From NCBI GenBank assembly GCA_945900945.1, contig CAMDKL010000019.1:1-54643 (forward strand): a DNA stretch of 54,643 nucleotides. Reading direction: 5' to 3'. Both the position numbers and the translations under genes were made by a program. The notes below the pieces were generated by a model, which saw only the letters and a program-made list of their open reading frames with translations, ran no database searches and was not told the origin of the DNA. The stretch is from Pirellula staleyi DSM 6068 (GTDB taxonomy: Bacteria > Planctomycetota > Planctomycetia > Pirellulales > Pirellulaceae). This document shows, piece by piece, positions 36,901-45,250 of the stretch (within the stretch, counting starts at the first letter, position 1; each line of letters begins with the position of its first letter).

Positions 36901-37224
36901 TTCGTCAGTCATGGCACGAGAGGACTATTACGATCTGCAACGCTGCATCATTCGGCAGATCAGATCGATGTTAACTCGATCGCAATGATGAAAGGTGATA
37001 CGCTCGATTTCATTGTGGATATTCGCGATGGATTGAACAGCGATCAGTTCCTATGGTCACCCAAAATATCGCTTGCAGATTCGACAGGCACAGGTAGCGA
37101 TACGGTGAACCAAGTTTCGGATGCGGAAACAGATTTTGCGCGCGATAGTAATAGTCACTTGGATCGCTGGCAGCAGCTTGCGCAAGTGTTGATGCTTGCG
37201 AATGAATTTATGTTTGTAGATTGA
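34000..37224 (+). CDS. PSD1-type planctomycete cytochrome, DUF1549/DUF1553 protein with extra C-terminal domain
   Basis: 1074 aa. Signal peptide (~1-27), cytochrome domain with CHECH (residues 46-50) and LQMPPTKKLS, DUF1549 (ADRRTLIRRATLDLTGLPP, YGEQWARHWLDVARYSD, VACARCHDHKYDPIP) and DUF1553 (GSGRLELANAI, RVMINRIWMHHFGRGFVDTP, RRTLYAIVDREN). A coiled coil (~400-520) contains a local tandem duplication. Near the C-terminus an inserted ~170-residue segment (WTYGYGEFDSETGRV..., LGWLQLSPIGGHPGN) of likely beta-sandwich type precedes the closing LAQVLMLANEFMFVD. About 260 aa longer than the paralogue at 27 kb, mostly because of these two regions. The stop overlaps the DUF1501 start (TTGA). Confidence 0.92.
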   Translation: MSQTISWSTFLLLVASCFTLGTRSLYAEDGEAFFESRIRPLLLKHCHECHGEKKQEGGLRLDSRAAWQAGGENGLVIQIGAPESSRLIEAVRYANTDLQMPPTKKLSDSELSNLEAWIKMGAPDPREVKTPNVSLEGRPLWSLQPIAIVHPPPLPENNWSQQPIDCFILEKQRAAGLEPSNLADRRTLIRRATLDLTGLPPSPAEVESFVHDTSTNAYSRLIERLLASPQYGEQWARHWLDVARYSDTKGYVYAREENRWVHASAYRDWVVRSFNEDLAYDRFVRLQIAADEIVPAVSPDLAAMGFLTLGRRFLGVTHDIIDDRIDVVTRGMLGLSVACARCHDHKYDPIPTRDYYSLYGVFQSSAESLVRCGQSNDTAFDEELGKRETKRRETMSKRREEQSMRVRPKIEQYLLAQLELEKYPEEVFNQVVAPEDINPFVVRKWQSFLSKDRQSPDPIFAKWHAIVMEKRVVMEKKVAIEKEQRLLQNQVASEYAVAFANIEKRWRELIAANPETTAFPDTNDERLRRVLYGIESPCHVPDEHITNIEAYFPSNVIVELWKLQGEVDRWLMESASSPTYATILVDRPITSSPRVFLRGNPMTKGSEVPRHFLTALGGEEAKPFGRGSGRLELANAIASPLNPLTARVMINRIWMHHFGRGFVDTPSDFGNRAEIPSHPELFDWLVKRFIDSGWSIKSLHRTIMLSSTYQQGNDSELQQIDPENRLLARMMARRLSFEQARDAWLTTSGELDLRVGGKSKPLFDTKNTRRTLYAIVDRENVPPVLRMFDFANPDLSIAKRTETSVPQQALFVMNHPFIANRAKQLTATFGESDQVERVEWLYASLYQRRPTGHELQLAIDFINFEDASLKIVRSPSQWTYGYGEFDSETGRVATFTPLPHFTGKAWQGSDRYPDAKLGWLQLSPIGGHPGNNLKHAIVRRWTATLNGNYAIHSKISHEPEMGDGIRAFVSHGTRGLLRSATLHHSADQIDVNSIAMMKGDTLDFIVDIRDGLNSDQFLWSPKISLADSTGTGSDTVNQVSDAETDFARDSNSHLDRWQQLAQVLMLANEFMFVD

Positions 37225-38624
37225 TTGAAACTATGTTTGAGCCATTTTTTTTTTCACGCCGCGAACTTCTTTGCCGCTCTGGGGTCGGGTTCGGTATGCT
37301 CGGACTAGCGGGTTTACTCGCAGACAACCGGACTGTCCAGGCTACGAACGCAATCAAGCCGCATTTCGTGCCGAAAGCGAAACGTGTGATTCACTTTTTT
37401 CTTAATGGTGGTCCCTCGCATGTAGACACATTTGATCCCAAGCCCGCGTTGGTCAAGTATGCTGGTCAGCCGGTCCCGAATACACTTCTTACAGAGCGCA
37501 AGACGGGTCACGCTTTTCCGTCGCCGTTTAAGTTCAAAGCCTATGGGCAGAGCGGAATCGAAGTGAGCGAATTGTTTGCAAAAACTGCCGAGCATATCGA
37601 TGACATTGCAGTTGTGCGATCCATGTTCGCTCAGGTACCGAATCATGAGCCGTCGCTCATGCTCATGAACTGCGGCGATTCCATTCAATCGCGACCAAGC
37701 CTTGGTTCGTGGCTCACCTATGGCCTCGGTAGCGATAACGAAAACTTGCCTAGTTTCGTGTCGATGTGTCCCGGCGGTCTTCCCATCAAAGGAGCTGAGA
37801 ATTGGCAGTCGGCTTTTTTACCTGGTTCCCTCCAGGGTACCTACGTAGATTCCAAGCAATCCGTGGTAGAACGGCTCATCGAGAACATTCGCAGTCCGCA
37901 TGCAAGCTTCGAGACCCAACGTCGGCAACTTGCGCTATTGCAAAGAATCAACGAAGCGCATCGACACGAACGCTTAGATCCCCGGCTCGATTCCAGGATT
38001 GAGTCTTTCGAGTTAGCATTCCGAATGCAAACCGCAGCCACGGATGCGTTTGACATTAACCACGAACCGCAGACCATTCGCGATCTCTATGGAGACGGAG
38101 TCCATGGTCGACAAACGCTCATTGCCCGGCGACTGCTTGAACGTGGAGTTCGAATGGTCCAATTATGGCATGGTGCAGGCCAACCTTGGGACAATCACGA
38201 CAATATCGAAGAGAACCATCGCAAACTTGCCGCTGAAATTGATCAACCGATTGCCGCGTTACTTAGCGATCTCAAACAGCGAGGAATGCTGGACGATACA
38301 CTGGTTATATGGGGTGGCGAATTCGGCCGAACGCCCACCGTCGAAATGAATGGGAACAAGTCCAAACTTGGGCGTGACCACAATCACTACGGCTTTACGG
38401 TATGTTTGGCAGGTGGCGGGATCAAGGGCGGGACGGTTTATGGTAGTACAGACGAATTCGGTTTTGCAGCACAGGACAATCCCGCCAGTGTGCACGATCT
38501 GCATGCAACGATCTTGTACCTGATGGGACTCAACCACGAGCAACTAACCTACCGTTACGCCGGTCGCGATTTCCGACTGACGGATGTCCACGGCAATGTT
38601 CTAATGCCGATCCTAGGAAACTGA
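37221..38624 (+). CDS. DUF1501 exported protein, second copy
   Basis: 467 aa. SRRELL followed by a hydrophobic Gly/Leu stretch forms a Tat signal. The family motifs are intact: KRVIHFFLNGGPSHVDTFDPKPAL, LPSFVSMCPG, VQLWHGAGQPWDNHDN, LVIWGGEFGRTPT, GRDHNHYGFT and VHDLHATILYLMGLNH. Start is TTG 37221 (overlapping the PSD1 stop) or ATG 37233. Translationally coupled to the PSD1 gene upstream; ten bases separate it from a DevC-type permease. Confidence 0.9.
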   Translation: MIETMFEPFFFSRRELLCRSGVGFGMLGLAGLLADNRTVQATNAIKPHFVPKAKRVIHFFLNGGPSHVDTFDPKPALVKYAGQPVPNTLLTERKTGHAFPSPFKFKAYGQSGIEVSELFAKTAEHIDDIAVVRSMFAQVPNHEPSLMLMNCGDSIQSRPSLGSWLTYGLGSDNENLPSFVSMCPGGLPIKGAENWQSAFLPGSLQGTYVDSKQSVVERLIENIRSPHASFETQRRQLALLQRINEAHRHERLDPRLDSRIESFELAFRMQTAATDAFDINHEPQTIRDLYGDGVHGRQTLIARRLLERGVRMVQLWHGAGQPWDNHDNIEENHRKLAAEIDQPIAALLSDLKQRGMLDDTLVIWGGEFGRTPTVEMNGNKSKLGRDHNHYGFTVCLAGGGIKGGTVYGSTDEFGFAAQDNPASVHDLHATILYLMGLNHEQLTYRYAGRDFRLTDVHGNVLMPILGN

Positions 38625-38633
38625 CTTTTCCTA

Positions 38634-39803
38634 ATGCGAACTCCGCTTGCTTGGCTCAACACAACCTCTAGTTCGCCGAAGCTTCTTCTGGCCTCGTCAG
38701 GAATAGGTTTTGCCGTCGTCCTCATGTTCATGCAGATTGGGTTTTTGAACGGGTTGTTCGATAGCACGGTGCAAATTCTGCGATTGCTGGATGCAGACCT
38801 CGTGATAATGAGCCCGGCGCGCTACACCGTCCCGAGCGAGCAACGATTCAACTACGGATTACTTCAACGAGCACGAGCGGCAACTGGAGTTCGCAGCGTC
38901 AGGCCTCTTTACATTGACCGTTCGATGTCCGAGGTGAGAGTGATTGGGCACGTTTCCAGGTCGATTCGAGCTATTGGAGTTCCGTTGGATGGCGATGTAT
39001 TTATTGACCCAGTCATGAACCAAAAGTGCCGGTTGCTTACCGATGCGAACTATGCTTTAGTCGATCGCAAGAGCAAGGCAAAATATGGCTTTGAACGGGT
39101 CAATCTTCAAAACCTTCGCGATCAACAAGCCGAACTTTCCGGTCGACGGGTGGAATTGAAAGAGTGGATCGAGATTGGAACGGATTTCGTTTACGACGGC
39201 TCAGTCATCGTTTCCGATCGTGGAGTTGAGCACTTCTTTCCTTTTCGGAACGGTACGAATCCTCCTTTGGCGGCGGTCGACTTAGGATTGGTTAAACTGA
39301 GTGAGGGTGCAAGCAGAACGACCGTTCAAGAAGAACTTCAGTTGATTCTCGGTGACGCTGTCCATGTCTACGAACGTGAAGCACTTATACGTCGTGAAAT
39401 TGGTTTCTGGGCCACCAACACGCCTATAGGTATTATCTTTTCGATTGGTACCGTGATGGGATTGTTCGTCGGAGTTATTATCTGCTACCAAATCTTGTTC
39501 ACCGACATTCACGATCACCTCGCGGAATTTGCAACGCTAAAAGCGATGGGTTATGGCCCATTTTATTTTTTGCGGTTCGTCATGTTGCAGTCATTCTATT
39601 TGAGTGTTTTTGGTTTTCTTCCAGGATGGTTGGTAAGCTGGTTGCTATACCTTTGGCTGTCCGAACGAACGGGATTGGTCATGATGCTGACCGCTCAACG
39701 AGTCCTATTAGTCTTCTGCTTGACGTTTTTGATGTGTACGATTAGCGGTGCTTTGGCTGTGCGCAAACTTTGGGCAGCGGACCCAGCAACGCTATTCAAG
39801 TAA
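38634..39803 (+). CDS. ABC transporter permease, DevC/MacB-like (FtsX fold)
   Basis: 389 aa with four predicted membrane helices: one at ~18-40, three near 265-375, and a large extracytoplasmic domain between. The start MRTPLAWLNTTSSSPKLLLASSGIGFAVVLMFMQIGFLNGLFDS and the end GALAVRKLWAADPATLFK are typical of DevC, the permease of cyanobacterial heterocyst glycolipid exporters and related systems. The usual DevA ATPase and DevB membrane-fusion partner are not adjacent: upstream is DUF1501 and downstream is a convergent hydrolase. It must use an ATPase encoded elsewhere or be an orphan. Likely co-transcribed with PSD1-DUF1501. Confidence 0.85.
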   Translation: MRTPLAWLNTTSSSPKLLLASSGIGFAVVLMFMQIGFLNGLFDSTVQILRLLDADLVIMSPARYTVPSEQRFNYGLLQRARAATGVRSVRPLYIDRSMSEVRVIGHVSRSIRAIGVPLDGDVFIDPVMNQKCRLLTDANYALVDRKSKAKYGFERVNLQNLRDQQAELSGRRVELKEWIEIGTDFVYDGSVIVSDRGVEHFFPFRNGTNPPLAAVDLGLVKLSEGASRTTVQEELQLILGDAVHVYEREALIRREIGFWATNTPIGIIFSIGTVMGLFVGVIICYQILFTDIHDHLAEFATLKAMGYGPFYFLRFVMLQSFYLSVFGFLPGWLVSWLLYLWLSERTGLVMMLTAQRVLLVFCLTFLMCTISGALAVRKLWAADPATLFK

Positions 39804-39810
39804 TACGATC

Positions 39811-40845
39811 TTACTTGAGCAGTTCGTTTGCAATCCAAGAATCAGCCCATCGATGCAATCGTTTGCGTGGAAATGCGTTTTCCGAATAACTCGGTGCGCG
39901 GTAGCGATGAATATAACCGACGTGGCCACCGAATTCGGACTTTCGTAAAACGGTGGATTCGGACAATATCGTGTTATCGAACATCCATTCCGGGACAATA
40001 GGATCATGCTTGTCGATCAAGATCGTCGTTGGGACTTCGATTTGATCTAGCCAAGCGCCAGAAGATCCTGCGCAATAGTATTCTTCGGCGTCCCGGAATC
40101 CGGCCAATGGTGCCGTTACCGTTTCGTCAAACTTACGAATGGTTTCAAACGAGGCATGCCGGAGCCGTTCGGCCCATTGTGGCCAAATGGCCGCGCGAGC
40201 ATATGCTTGCTTGCGAAGCGATCGCATGAAATAATCCGCATAAAGCTTGTACACGCCTTGTTCCATGTGTGTCGAACAGTCGGACAGTCTAATCGGGGGT
40301 GCAACCGAAACGGCTTGCAACACACTTAGTTCCCGGTTTTGGTCGCCGCTGTCGATTTTGTTGTGTTTGATTGATAGCATCTTGAGCAAGATGTTTCCTC
40401 CGAGCGACACGCCCGAAATTCGCCATTTCCGTATTCCTAGCTTATCTCGAAGATGAGTCAGCATCCCCCAGACTTCTTCGTAACAAGCTCCGTGGGGCGG
40501 CAACGGTGTAAATTCGCCAGAGGGTCCTGCGCCAGGCAAATCTGCACGAAAGACACGTATTCCTTGAGCAAGCAAGCATTGTGCGGTGGTCGTCATGTAA
40601 GTCCCAGCATGCGAAGACCCGAGACCGTGCAAAAGTAAAACGCCTTCGTCGCTGTGTTCTGCATTCGGTTGACTTGGGGAATTTTCGAATACGAAACTAT
40701 AGCCCTGGTCGCCCATAGGGATCTTATGGTCAATGGTGGGTGGCAACGGAGCCTTGGGCTTGTAAAAACCTGTCAGAATTGTTTGTAGGTGTCCATTGCG
40801 CAAGTACCATGGCGGACGAAATTGTTCAGGCTGTTGCAGCATCAA
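39811..40845 (-). CDS. YheT-type alpha/beta hydrolase
   Basis: 344 aa. RNGHLQTIL is the YheT/EMB8 family mark. GVLLLHGLGSSHAGTY carries the oxyanion loop, ISGVSLGGNILLKML the nucleophile elbow (G-x-S-x-G), IDKHDPIVP the acid and GGHVGYIHR the catalytic His. The triad looks complete, so it is probably a carboxylesterase; the physiological substrate is unknown. No signal peptide. Convergent with the DevC-like gene seven bases away, so terminators must overlap the coding ends. Confidence 0.88.
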   Translation of the reverse strand: MMLQQPEQFRPPWYLRNGHLQTILTGFYKPKAPLPPTIDHKIPMGDQGYSFVFENSPSQPNAEHSDEGVLLLHGLGSSHAGTYMTTTAQCLLAQGIRVFRADLPGAGPSGEFTPLPPHGACYEEVWGMLTHLRDKLGIRKWRISGVSLGGNILLKMLSIKHNKIDSGDQNRELSVLQAVSVAPPIRLSDCSTHMEQGVYKLYADYFMRSLRKQAYARAAIWPQWAERLRHASFETIRKFDETVTAPLAGFRDAEEYYCAGSSGAWLDQIEVPTTILIDKHDPIVPEWMFDNTILSESTVLRKSEFGGHVGYIHRYRAPSYSENAFPRKRLHRWADSWIANELLK

Positions 40846-41052
40846 TCTAACCTTCGTCGGTTTTCTCGCAGCAATTCATCGTGTAAATGAATTAGGCATG
40901 TTAGGCAAAGATTGGCCCAATCGCTACTCACGTTTTCCTTTTGACCACGGTTATTAGTAGAAAATCGTTACCAAATATGGAACATTGCCGTCAATATTTC
41001 CATAGAATGATCGTTGTTTATCAAAGTTCTCACATTCCAATCAAAAAGTAAG

Positions 41053-41319
41053 ATGCCTACTGAATCGGACTATGATCGCAAAATCGAAAACCGGGCAGTT
41101 TTCAGGCTATCTGTCTACGTACTCGGGTTTGTGATGATCAGTTCGGCATTGCTGATCATCAACACCTGGATGATTTTTTCGTTGGTTCAAGGCACGGCAA
41201 ACCTGCACCAACAAATACCAAACATAATAGGCCCTATGGTACTCTTGTTCCTTGAGTGGTTTGCCTGGGATGTCCTGTATGCAAATAGGGCACGAGCACC
41301 CAAAAGCCGTGGGCCATAG
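41053..41319 (+). CDS. Small two-helix membrane protein
   Basis: 88 aa from ATG 41053 (frame open from 41014). Two hydrophobic helices, VYVLGFVMISSALLIINTWMIF and IIGPMVLLFLEWFAWDVLY, are separated by a short polar loop; the C-terminus is basic. I do not recognise the family. Coding is supported by the clean membrane pattern and lack of competing ORFs rather than by homology. Confidence 0.5.
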   Translation: MPTESDYDRKIENRAVFRLSVYVLGFVMISSALLIINTWMIFSLVQGTANLHQQIPNIIGPMVLLFLEWFAWDVLYANRARAPKSRGP

Positions 41320-41396
41320 CCGCATTGGAAACATATACGTTTTCTAACGCGGCTATAGAACTCTTGGCTTGGAAGCATGACGCTTTCCCTAGTTCT

Positions 41397-41699
41397 TTAT
41401 CGGTACAAAACTGTTGCGTACCAACCACTTTGTCCGCGAGCAACACCGATTCCTACTGGACTGCGTTGTCCCCAGTAACAACATTTACGAATCGCATCAT
41501 CGGATGAAACTGTCGAGAAGCCAACCCCTTCGTATCGCCCCGTACCCATCGAGCCACCCACATGCCGCATCTGGCCCGATGATGCTTGCTGAGACGCCTT
41601 TTGTTTGGCGATGCAATTATCACAGGCACTTGCGAACTGTGATGGTAGTGCGAAAACCATTGCACCAAAAACAATCATTGAGAATGCAAACCGCTGCAT
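41397..41699 (-). CDS. Small secreted planctomycete protein with CCYWG motif
   Basis: 100 aa. Signal peptide (MQRFAFSMIVFGAMVFALPSQFAS) then CDNC, a Gln/Ser-rich linker, and a C-terminal motif YEGVGFSTVSSDDAIRKCCYWGQRSPVGIGVARG...GWYATVLYR. I recall this C-terminal pattern as recurring in small planctomycete proteins of unknown function. The start ATG at 41699 has GGGAG eight bases upstream; the frame is open another 49 codons but with no comparable site. Four Cys residues suggest a disulfide-bonded exported domain. Confidence 0.7.
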   Translation of the reverse strand: MQRFAFSMIVFGAMVFALPSQFASACDNCIAKQKASQQASSGQMRHVGGSMGTGRYEGVGFSTVSSDDAIRKCCYWGQRSPVGIGVARGQSGWYATVLYR

Positions 41700-41929
41700 G
41701 CAAATACTCCCTTGCGAGAAACCATTTTCAGAAGCGTCTTGCTTATCCATTTCAGCATTCATCCTAGCTGCTGACCGCATACTACCCTCATCCCTCACTC
41801 CAAATCTGTCAACCGCAATCGACATGCGGATATGGCCCCTTGACAAGCGTAAAGCGTTACAGGCTCAAGACCTATAAACTCGATAATTTTCCAAAACAAC
41901 AGCACTTCTCGTTGATCACCACCATGTAT

Positions 41930-43204
41930 CTAAACGATAGATTCAGCGGTGACGTCGCCTGAGGGGGGTACGAATGGTCGGTATTCGATCATGCGAACGG
42001 CATTTTTTGGCAAAAGCAAATAATCTACTCCTCGCCAGGAAACACGGGTTCGCATCCGGGCTCCAACGAGCACTCTAAAGTATACGAAATGAGAAAGCAC
42101 CAACGCTGGGAAAAAACGAAGCTTCGTTCGCCTACTGCTCCAACTCGCTTCCACGCCGTTCTTCCGAAAAACCCCTTGTACAGCCCGTTCAATCCCCATG
42201 GCGGACAGCAATGCCGCGATCCAAAAAACTCCAAAGGAAACAACTGAGACGCCGATCGCCATGCCATCACTGGCCCAAATCCCCATGGATAAAGTAAGAA
42301 ATGGCATTGCGATGCATGCGAGGATGCAACATGCATGAATTGCTACCATGAACCTTCCAGCGTTGGCCGACCTTGCGGCGATCATTTGGCGTTCAGACCA
42401 AGCAATGAAACTTGCCAACGCGATCTCCTCACAATTGGCCACCATCACCGATGGCACAAAGGCTGTTCTGTATCCGTGTTTGCGTATCTGCCGAACGACT
42501 GCTGCATCATCGAAAAACGAATGGCGCATCGCTTCTAGCAAACCGATCTTCTGGATCACATCTGTGCGCAGTGCCATGCTTCCTCCCCAGGTAATGCAAT
42601 TGAGCCAGACTTGGACTACAGCACCGGCGTTCCAAAAGTAACGAACCAAAGATCCCCATTCGCCATGGCTCGGCGCATACCATCGATTTCCTGTTGCAAC
42701 TCCGACCCTTCGGTCTTGTAGCGGTCCCAATAGATTGCTGAGCCAGTCGCGATACGGGTGCGCATCACCGTCGATGAAGGCGACTGCTTCGTAAGAATCA
42801 TCTAACCTTTCGATGGCTTCGGCTAACGCGCTGCACTTAAGGCTGCACGTCGCAAGCGGGGTCTTCAGTGCGGACACGTGGATTCGATCCGGTGCAAGCG
42901 CCTGGACGTCCTTCACATCTGGTAAAGCGGAGTCCTGCTGGCTATCAACAACCACAAAAACATGAAAGCTGGGGTAGCTCTGATTTAACAAGGCCGACAG
43001 ATTCTGCTTCAGAAACGGATCTTTGCCACGCACCGATACGACAACTGCCGCTTTGAGTGGCGATGAGTTCACTGATCCTTCGGGGCGTATGCCGTTGGTT
43101 CCAGCGGCGCGGAGGACTCGAACGTAGAGGAGGACACAGATCGTCTGAATGGCGACAAGAATCGAGATAAATACGAGTGTAAAAATAGAGGCTAACGCTG
43201 GCAT
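41930..43204 (-). CDS. Family 2 glycosyltransferase, membrane-bound
   Basis: 424 aa. An N-terminal membrane helix (~5-28) is followed by a GT-A domain: AAVVVSVRGKDPFLKQNLSALLNQSYPSFHVFVVVD, the DxD-type FIDGDAHPYRDWL, WGGSMALR and FFDDAAVVRQIRKHGYRTAF. Two to three helices follow (~270-330). Resembles processive or ceramide-glucosyltransferase-like enzymes that use nucleotide sugars at the membrane. The 5' end overlaps the methyltransferase gene by 13 bases, implying joint expression in envelope glycan or glycolipid modification. Confidence 0.8.
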   Translation of the reverse strand: MPALASIFTLVFISILVAIQTICVLLYVRVLRAAGTNGIRPEGSVNSSPLKAAVVVSVRGKDPFLKQNLSALLNQSYPSFHVFVVVDSQQDSALPDVKDVQALAPDRIHVSALKTPLATCSLKCSALAEAIERLDDSYEAVAFIDGDAHPYRDWLSNLLGPLQDRRVGVATGNRWYAPSHGEWGSLVRYFWNAGAVVQVWLNCITWGGSMALRTDVIQKIGLLEAMRHSFFDDAAVVRQIRKHGYRTAFVPSVMVANCEEIALASFIAWSERQMIAARSANAGRFMVAIHACCILACIAMPFLTLSMGIWASDGMAIGVSVVSFGVFWIAALLSAMGIERAVQGVFRKNGVEASWSSRRTKLRFFPALVLSHFVYFRVLVGARMRTRVSWRGVDYLLLPKNAVRMIEYRPFVPPSGDVTAESIV

Positions 43205-44136
43205 GATTCAATCAACAATCGCTCCATCTCTGGCCAAGAACTAATCGATCGCCTCAGCATTCGCTTGGCGATAAAAACGTGAGGAATAGACCAGATCCGG
43301 CCTAAAGATAGCATCCATCCACCCATCGCGACGCGCAGACGCGACGCTAGGTTCATAGTCGTATCTTCCTTTGCTAAAACGATTGGGTTCCAAAATAAAT
43401 TGGCTTCGATCGGACGAAGCCCTGCGGGACGATATAGATTTTTCCAGTCACCACTGAATTTGCGATTGGAGGCTAAATGCGTCCCAACACTCGGTGCTAA
43501 ATACCAGAATGGAGCATGCGAAAACAATCGGCCATTTGGACGCAAGATCGAGGAGAGAAGTTGAACAAGACCCGCAGGATCCGGCAAATGCTCCAGCACA
43601 TCGAGGCACACAACTACATCGAATGACTTGGACCGAACTTGATCGATCGAGGTGAGAAGCTCGACTTGCTGACCACAGGCCTCATGCACTTTGGTTGCGA
43701 ACCTGATCGCTCGCTCGGAAACTTCGAAGTAGCTCGTACGGTGTCCCGCTTCAGCAAAATGAGTACTGTCGAAACCGAGGCCATCGCCAAACACAAGAAC
43801 GTCGAGTGGTCGATCGTATTTCGATCGAAGAAATGCAGTGATCCATTGTCGCAACTCTTGTTTGAGTGAACTGCGATTCCAAACCACGGTTTCAAACAGA
43901 AAGGCAGTTGTATCGACGTAGAAGTTCTCAAGAGCACTGGACCAGGTATAGGGTGAAATACCACGGTCATTTAGTTCGTTCCAAACCGTGCTTCCTAAAC
44001 TCGCATTCTCCTTGATAAACTGCCGGGCAACCTGGTCACGCGAGAACCCAGTTGCCTCGCAAGTTAACCTAACCATTCGCTCTGCGTCATTAAGTAAATC
44101 GTTTACCACGACAAGATTGGAGTGGGGGGATAGCAT
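43192..44136 (-). CDS. Class I SAM-dependent methyltransferase
   Basis: 314 aa. SAM-binding motif I LVFGDGLGFDSTHFAEAGHRTSYFE, then SFDVVVCLDVLEHLPDPAGLVQLLSSILRPNGRLF (motifs II-III). An N-terminal ~100-residue helical extension precedes the fold. The C-terminal part is basic and hydrophobic (SRLRVAMGGWMLSLGRIWSIPHVFIAKRMLRR), perhaps for membrane contact. Upstream of and overlapping the glycosyltransferase gene, so the substrate is probably a sugar or lipid-linked glycan. Confidence 0.8.
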   Translation of the reverse strand: MLSPHSNLVVVNDLLNDAERMVRLTCEATGFSRDQVARQFIKENASLGSTVWNELNDRGISPYTWSSALENFYVDTTAFLFETVVWNRSSLKQELRQWITAFLRSKYDRPLDVLVFGDGLGFDSTHFAEAGHRTSYFEVSERAIRFATKVHEACGQQVELLTSIDQVRSKSFDVVVCLDVLEHLPDPAGLVQLLSSILRPNGRLFSHAPFWYLAPSVGTHLASNRKFSGDWKNLYRPAGLRPIEANLFWNPIVLAKEDTTMNLASRLRVAMGGWMLSLGRIWSIPHVFIAKRMLRRSISSWPEMERLLIESCQR

Positions 44137-44254
44137 GTCGGCTCGCTACAATATTGGTGTTACGGGTCCGCAAAATCGCTATTTTATACGGGAATTGCTG
44201 CGGAACGATAGATAGCTTGCAATTATCCAGCATTAGCATTTGGGGCGCGCCGCA

Positions 44255-44386
44255 GGCGCTAGCCAAATGGCAATCACTTTGCGATTTGGTGAACCGGCGG
44301 GCGCTAGCCTGGGGCCTAAATTTGCTGGCGAATTCGCCTAATACGAAGCCCGAGGACAACGACAATTTTTTAAAGTGAGTGCCATT
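44255..44386 (+). repeat. Complete two-armed intergenic repeat, second copy
   Basis: AATGGCAATCACTTT (44266-44280) is inverted at AAAGTGAGTGCCATT (44372-44386) with one mismatch. The left arm includes GTGAACCGGCGGGCGCTAGCC (core 44300-44309), and the outer flank holds another core at 44255-44264. The right arm shares ACGAAGCCCGAGG and TTTTAAAGTGAGTGCC with the 13.2-kb copy. It lies upstream of the methyltransferase gene and 250 bp before the efflux remnant. The rest of 44137-44636 shows no gene I can support. Confidence 0.8.
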
Positions 44387-44636
44387 GGGCAGTAGCCCAA
44401 CATCACCAACAACATGCGACGGAACCATGAAAACATTGGGTTTTGGCTTTCTCGCGTCCACTACATGGTCCTCGCTGTCCGAATCCACCAGGCAAAAAGA
44501 AGGAGGTTTGGCTTTTGCATAATCCTGTAACTTGAGCGGTTGAGATCGGCAGCACTCATGCAGCCTGTCCCTCGTATAACGTCCAAGCGTATTGCAATCG
44601 AAAATCCCAGGTAAATCCGAGGGTCATTTCGCCACC

Positions 44637-45250
44637 TTGGCTTGGCGAACAACTCCCTTTTTCAGGCCCCGTTGGCACAATTGGGAATGGCTGGTGGCGA
44701 TTCGATTCAAGCAAATCTGATCGCCAACCCGCAAGTGCTCCTGTATTTTCCATCGGGCGTCAAAGAAAGCCAGTACACGGTCTATGCTCCCATCGAATCC
44801 TATTTTCTGAGGCCATCGCGAGTCAAAATTGCCAATCGTGAGTATCGTCGCATTGGCGATCAGCTTGTCCAAAACCGGCTTAATGTGGCTCGCGATATCC
44901 GATTGGCCTATATCGATTTTGCCTTGGTGGCCGATCAATCACGATTAGCTACGGAAGCAGTTGCAATTCGGCAGAGCATCGCGGATTTGACGCTCGCTCG
45001 TTTTAAAAATGGCGACATTAGCGAATGGGAAACCATCGCATCCAAAGTCGATGCGTTGAACGCAAAAGCGATCAACGGAGTGCAAAAGCAAAACGTTGCG
45101 ATCAGCCAAGTTCGATTGGCATCGATCATTGGAATTCCAACTATGGATACACTACTTGAACCAACAGCGCTGGACACAATCACCGCACTGGATCTGGACG
45201 AGCAGCAATTGCTTCAAACGGCATTGGCTTGTCGCCCTGACAACCTTGGG
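44637..45250 (+). pseudogene. TolC-family outer-membrane efflux protein, both ends missing
   Basis: The reading frame (formal start TTG 44642) gives ~205 residues of a TolC/CusC-type protein: LANNSLFQAPLAQLGMAGGD, VYAPIESYFLRPSRVKIA, LVQNRLNVARDIRLAYIDFALVADQ and LARFKNGDISEWE. The first ~50-100 residues and the C-terminal half are absent; the frame is open a further nine codons upstream to a TAA at 44612-44614 without recognisable TolC sequence. The 3' end runs directly into RND sequence in another frame at about 45250. The periplasmic adaptor gene expected in between is gone. Not functional. Confidence 0.75.

Noticed and set aside
44090-44488. 132-aa minus-strand ORF carrying the related RPQASARRFT peptide
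   Set aside because: Generated by the full repeat copy at 44.3 kb; no ribosome binding site and no domain.
44556-44753. Minus-strand ORF ending GFTWDFRLQYAWTLYEG
   Set aside because: The ending looks somewhat protein-like and could be a stub joined to the TolC remnant, but most of the ORF is antisense to the TolC fragment and I cannot match it to a family.
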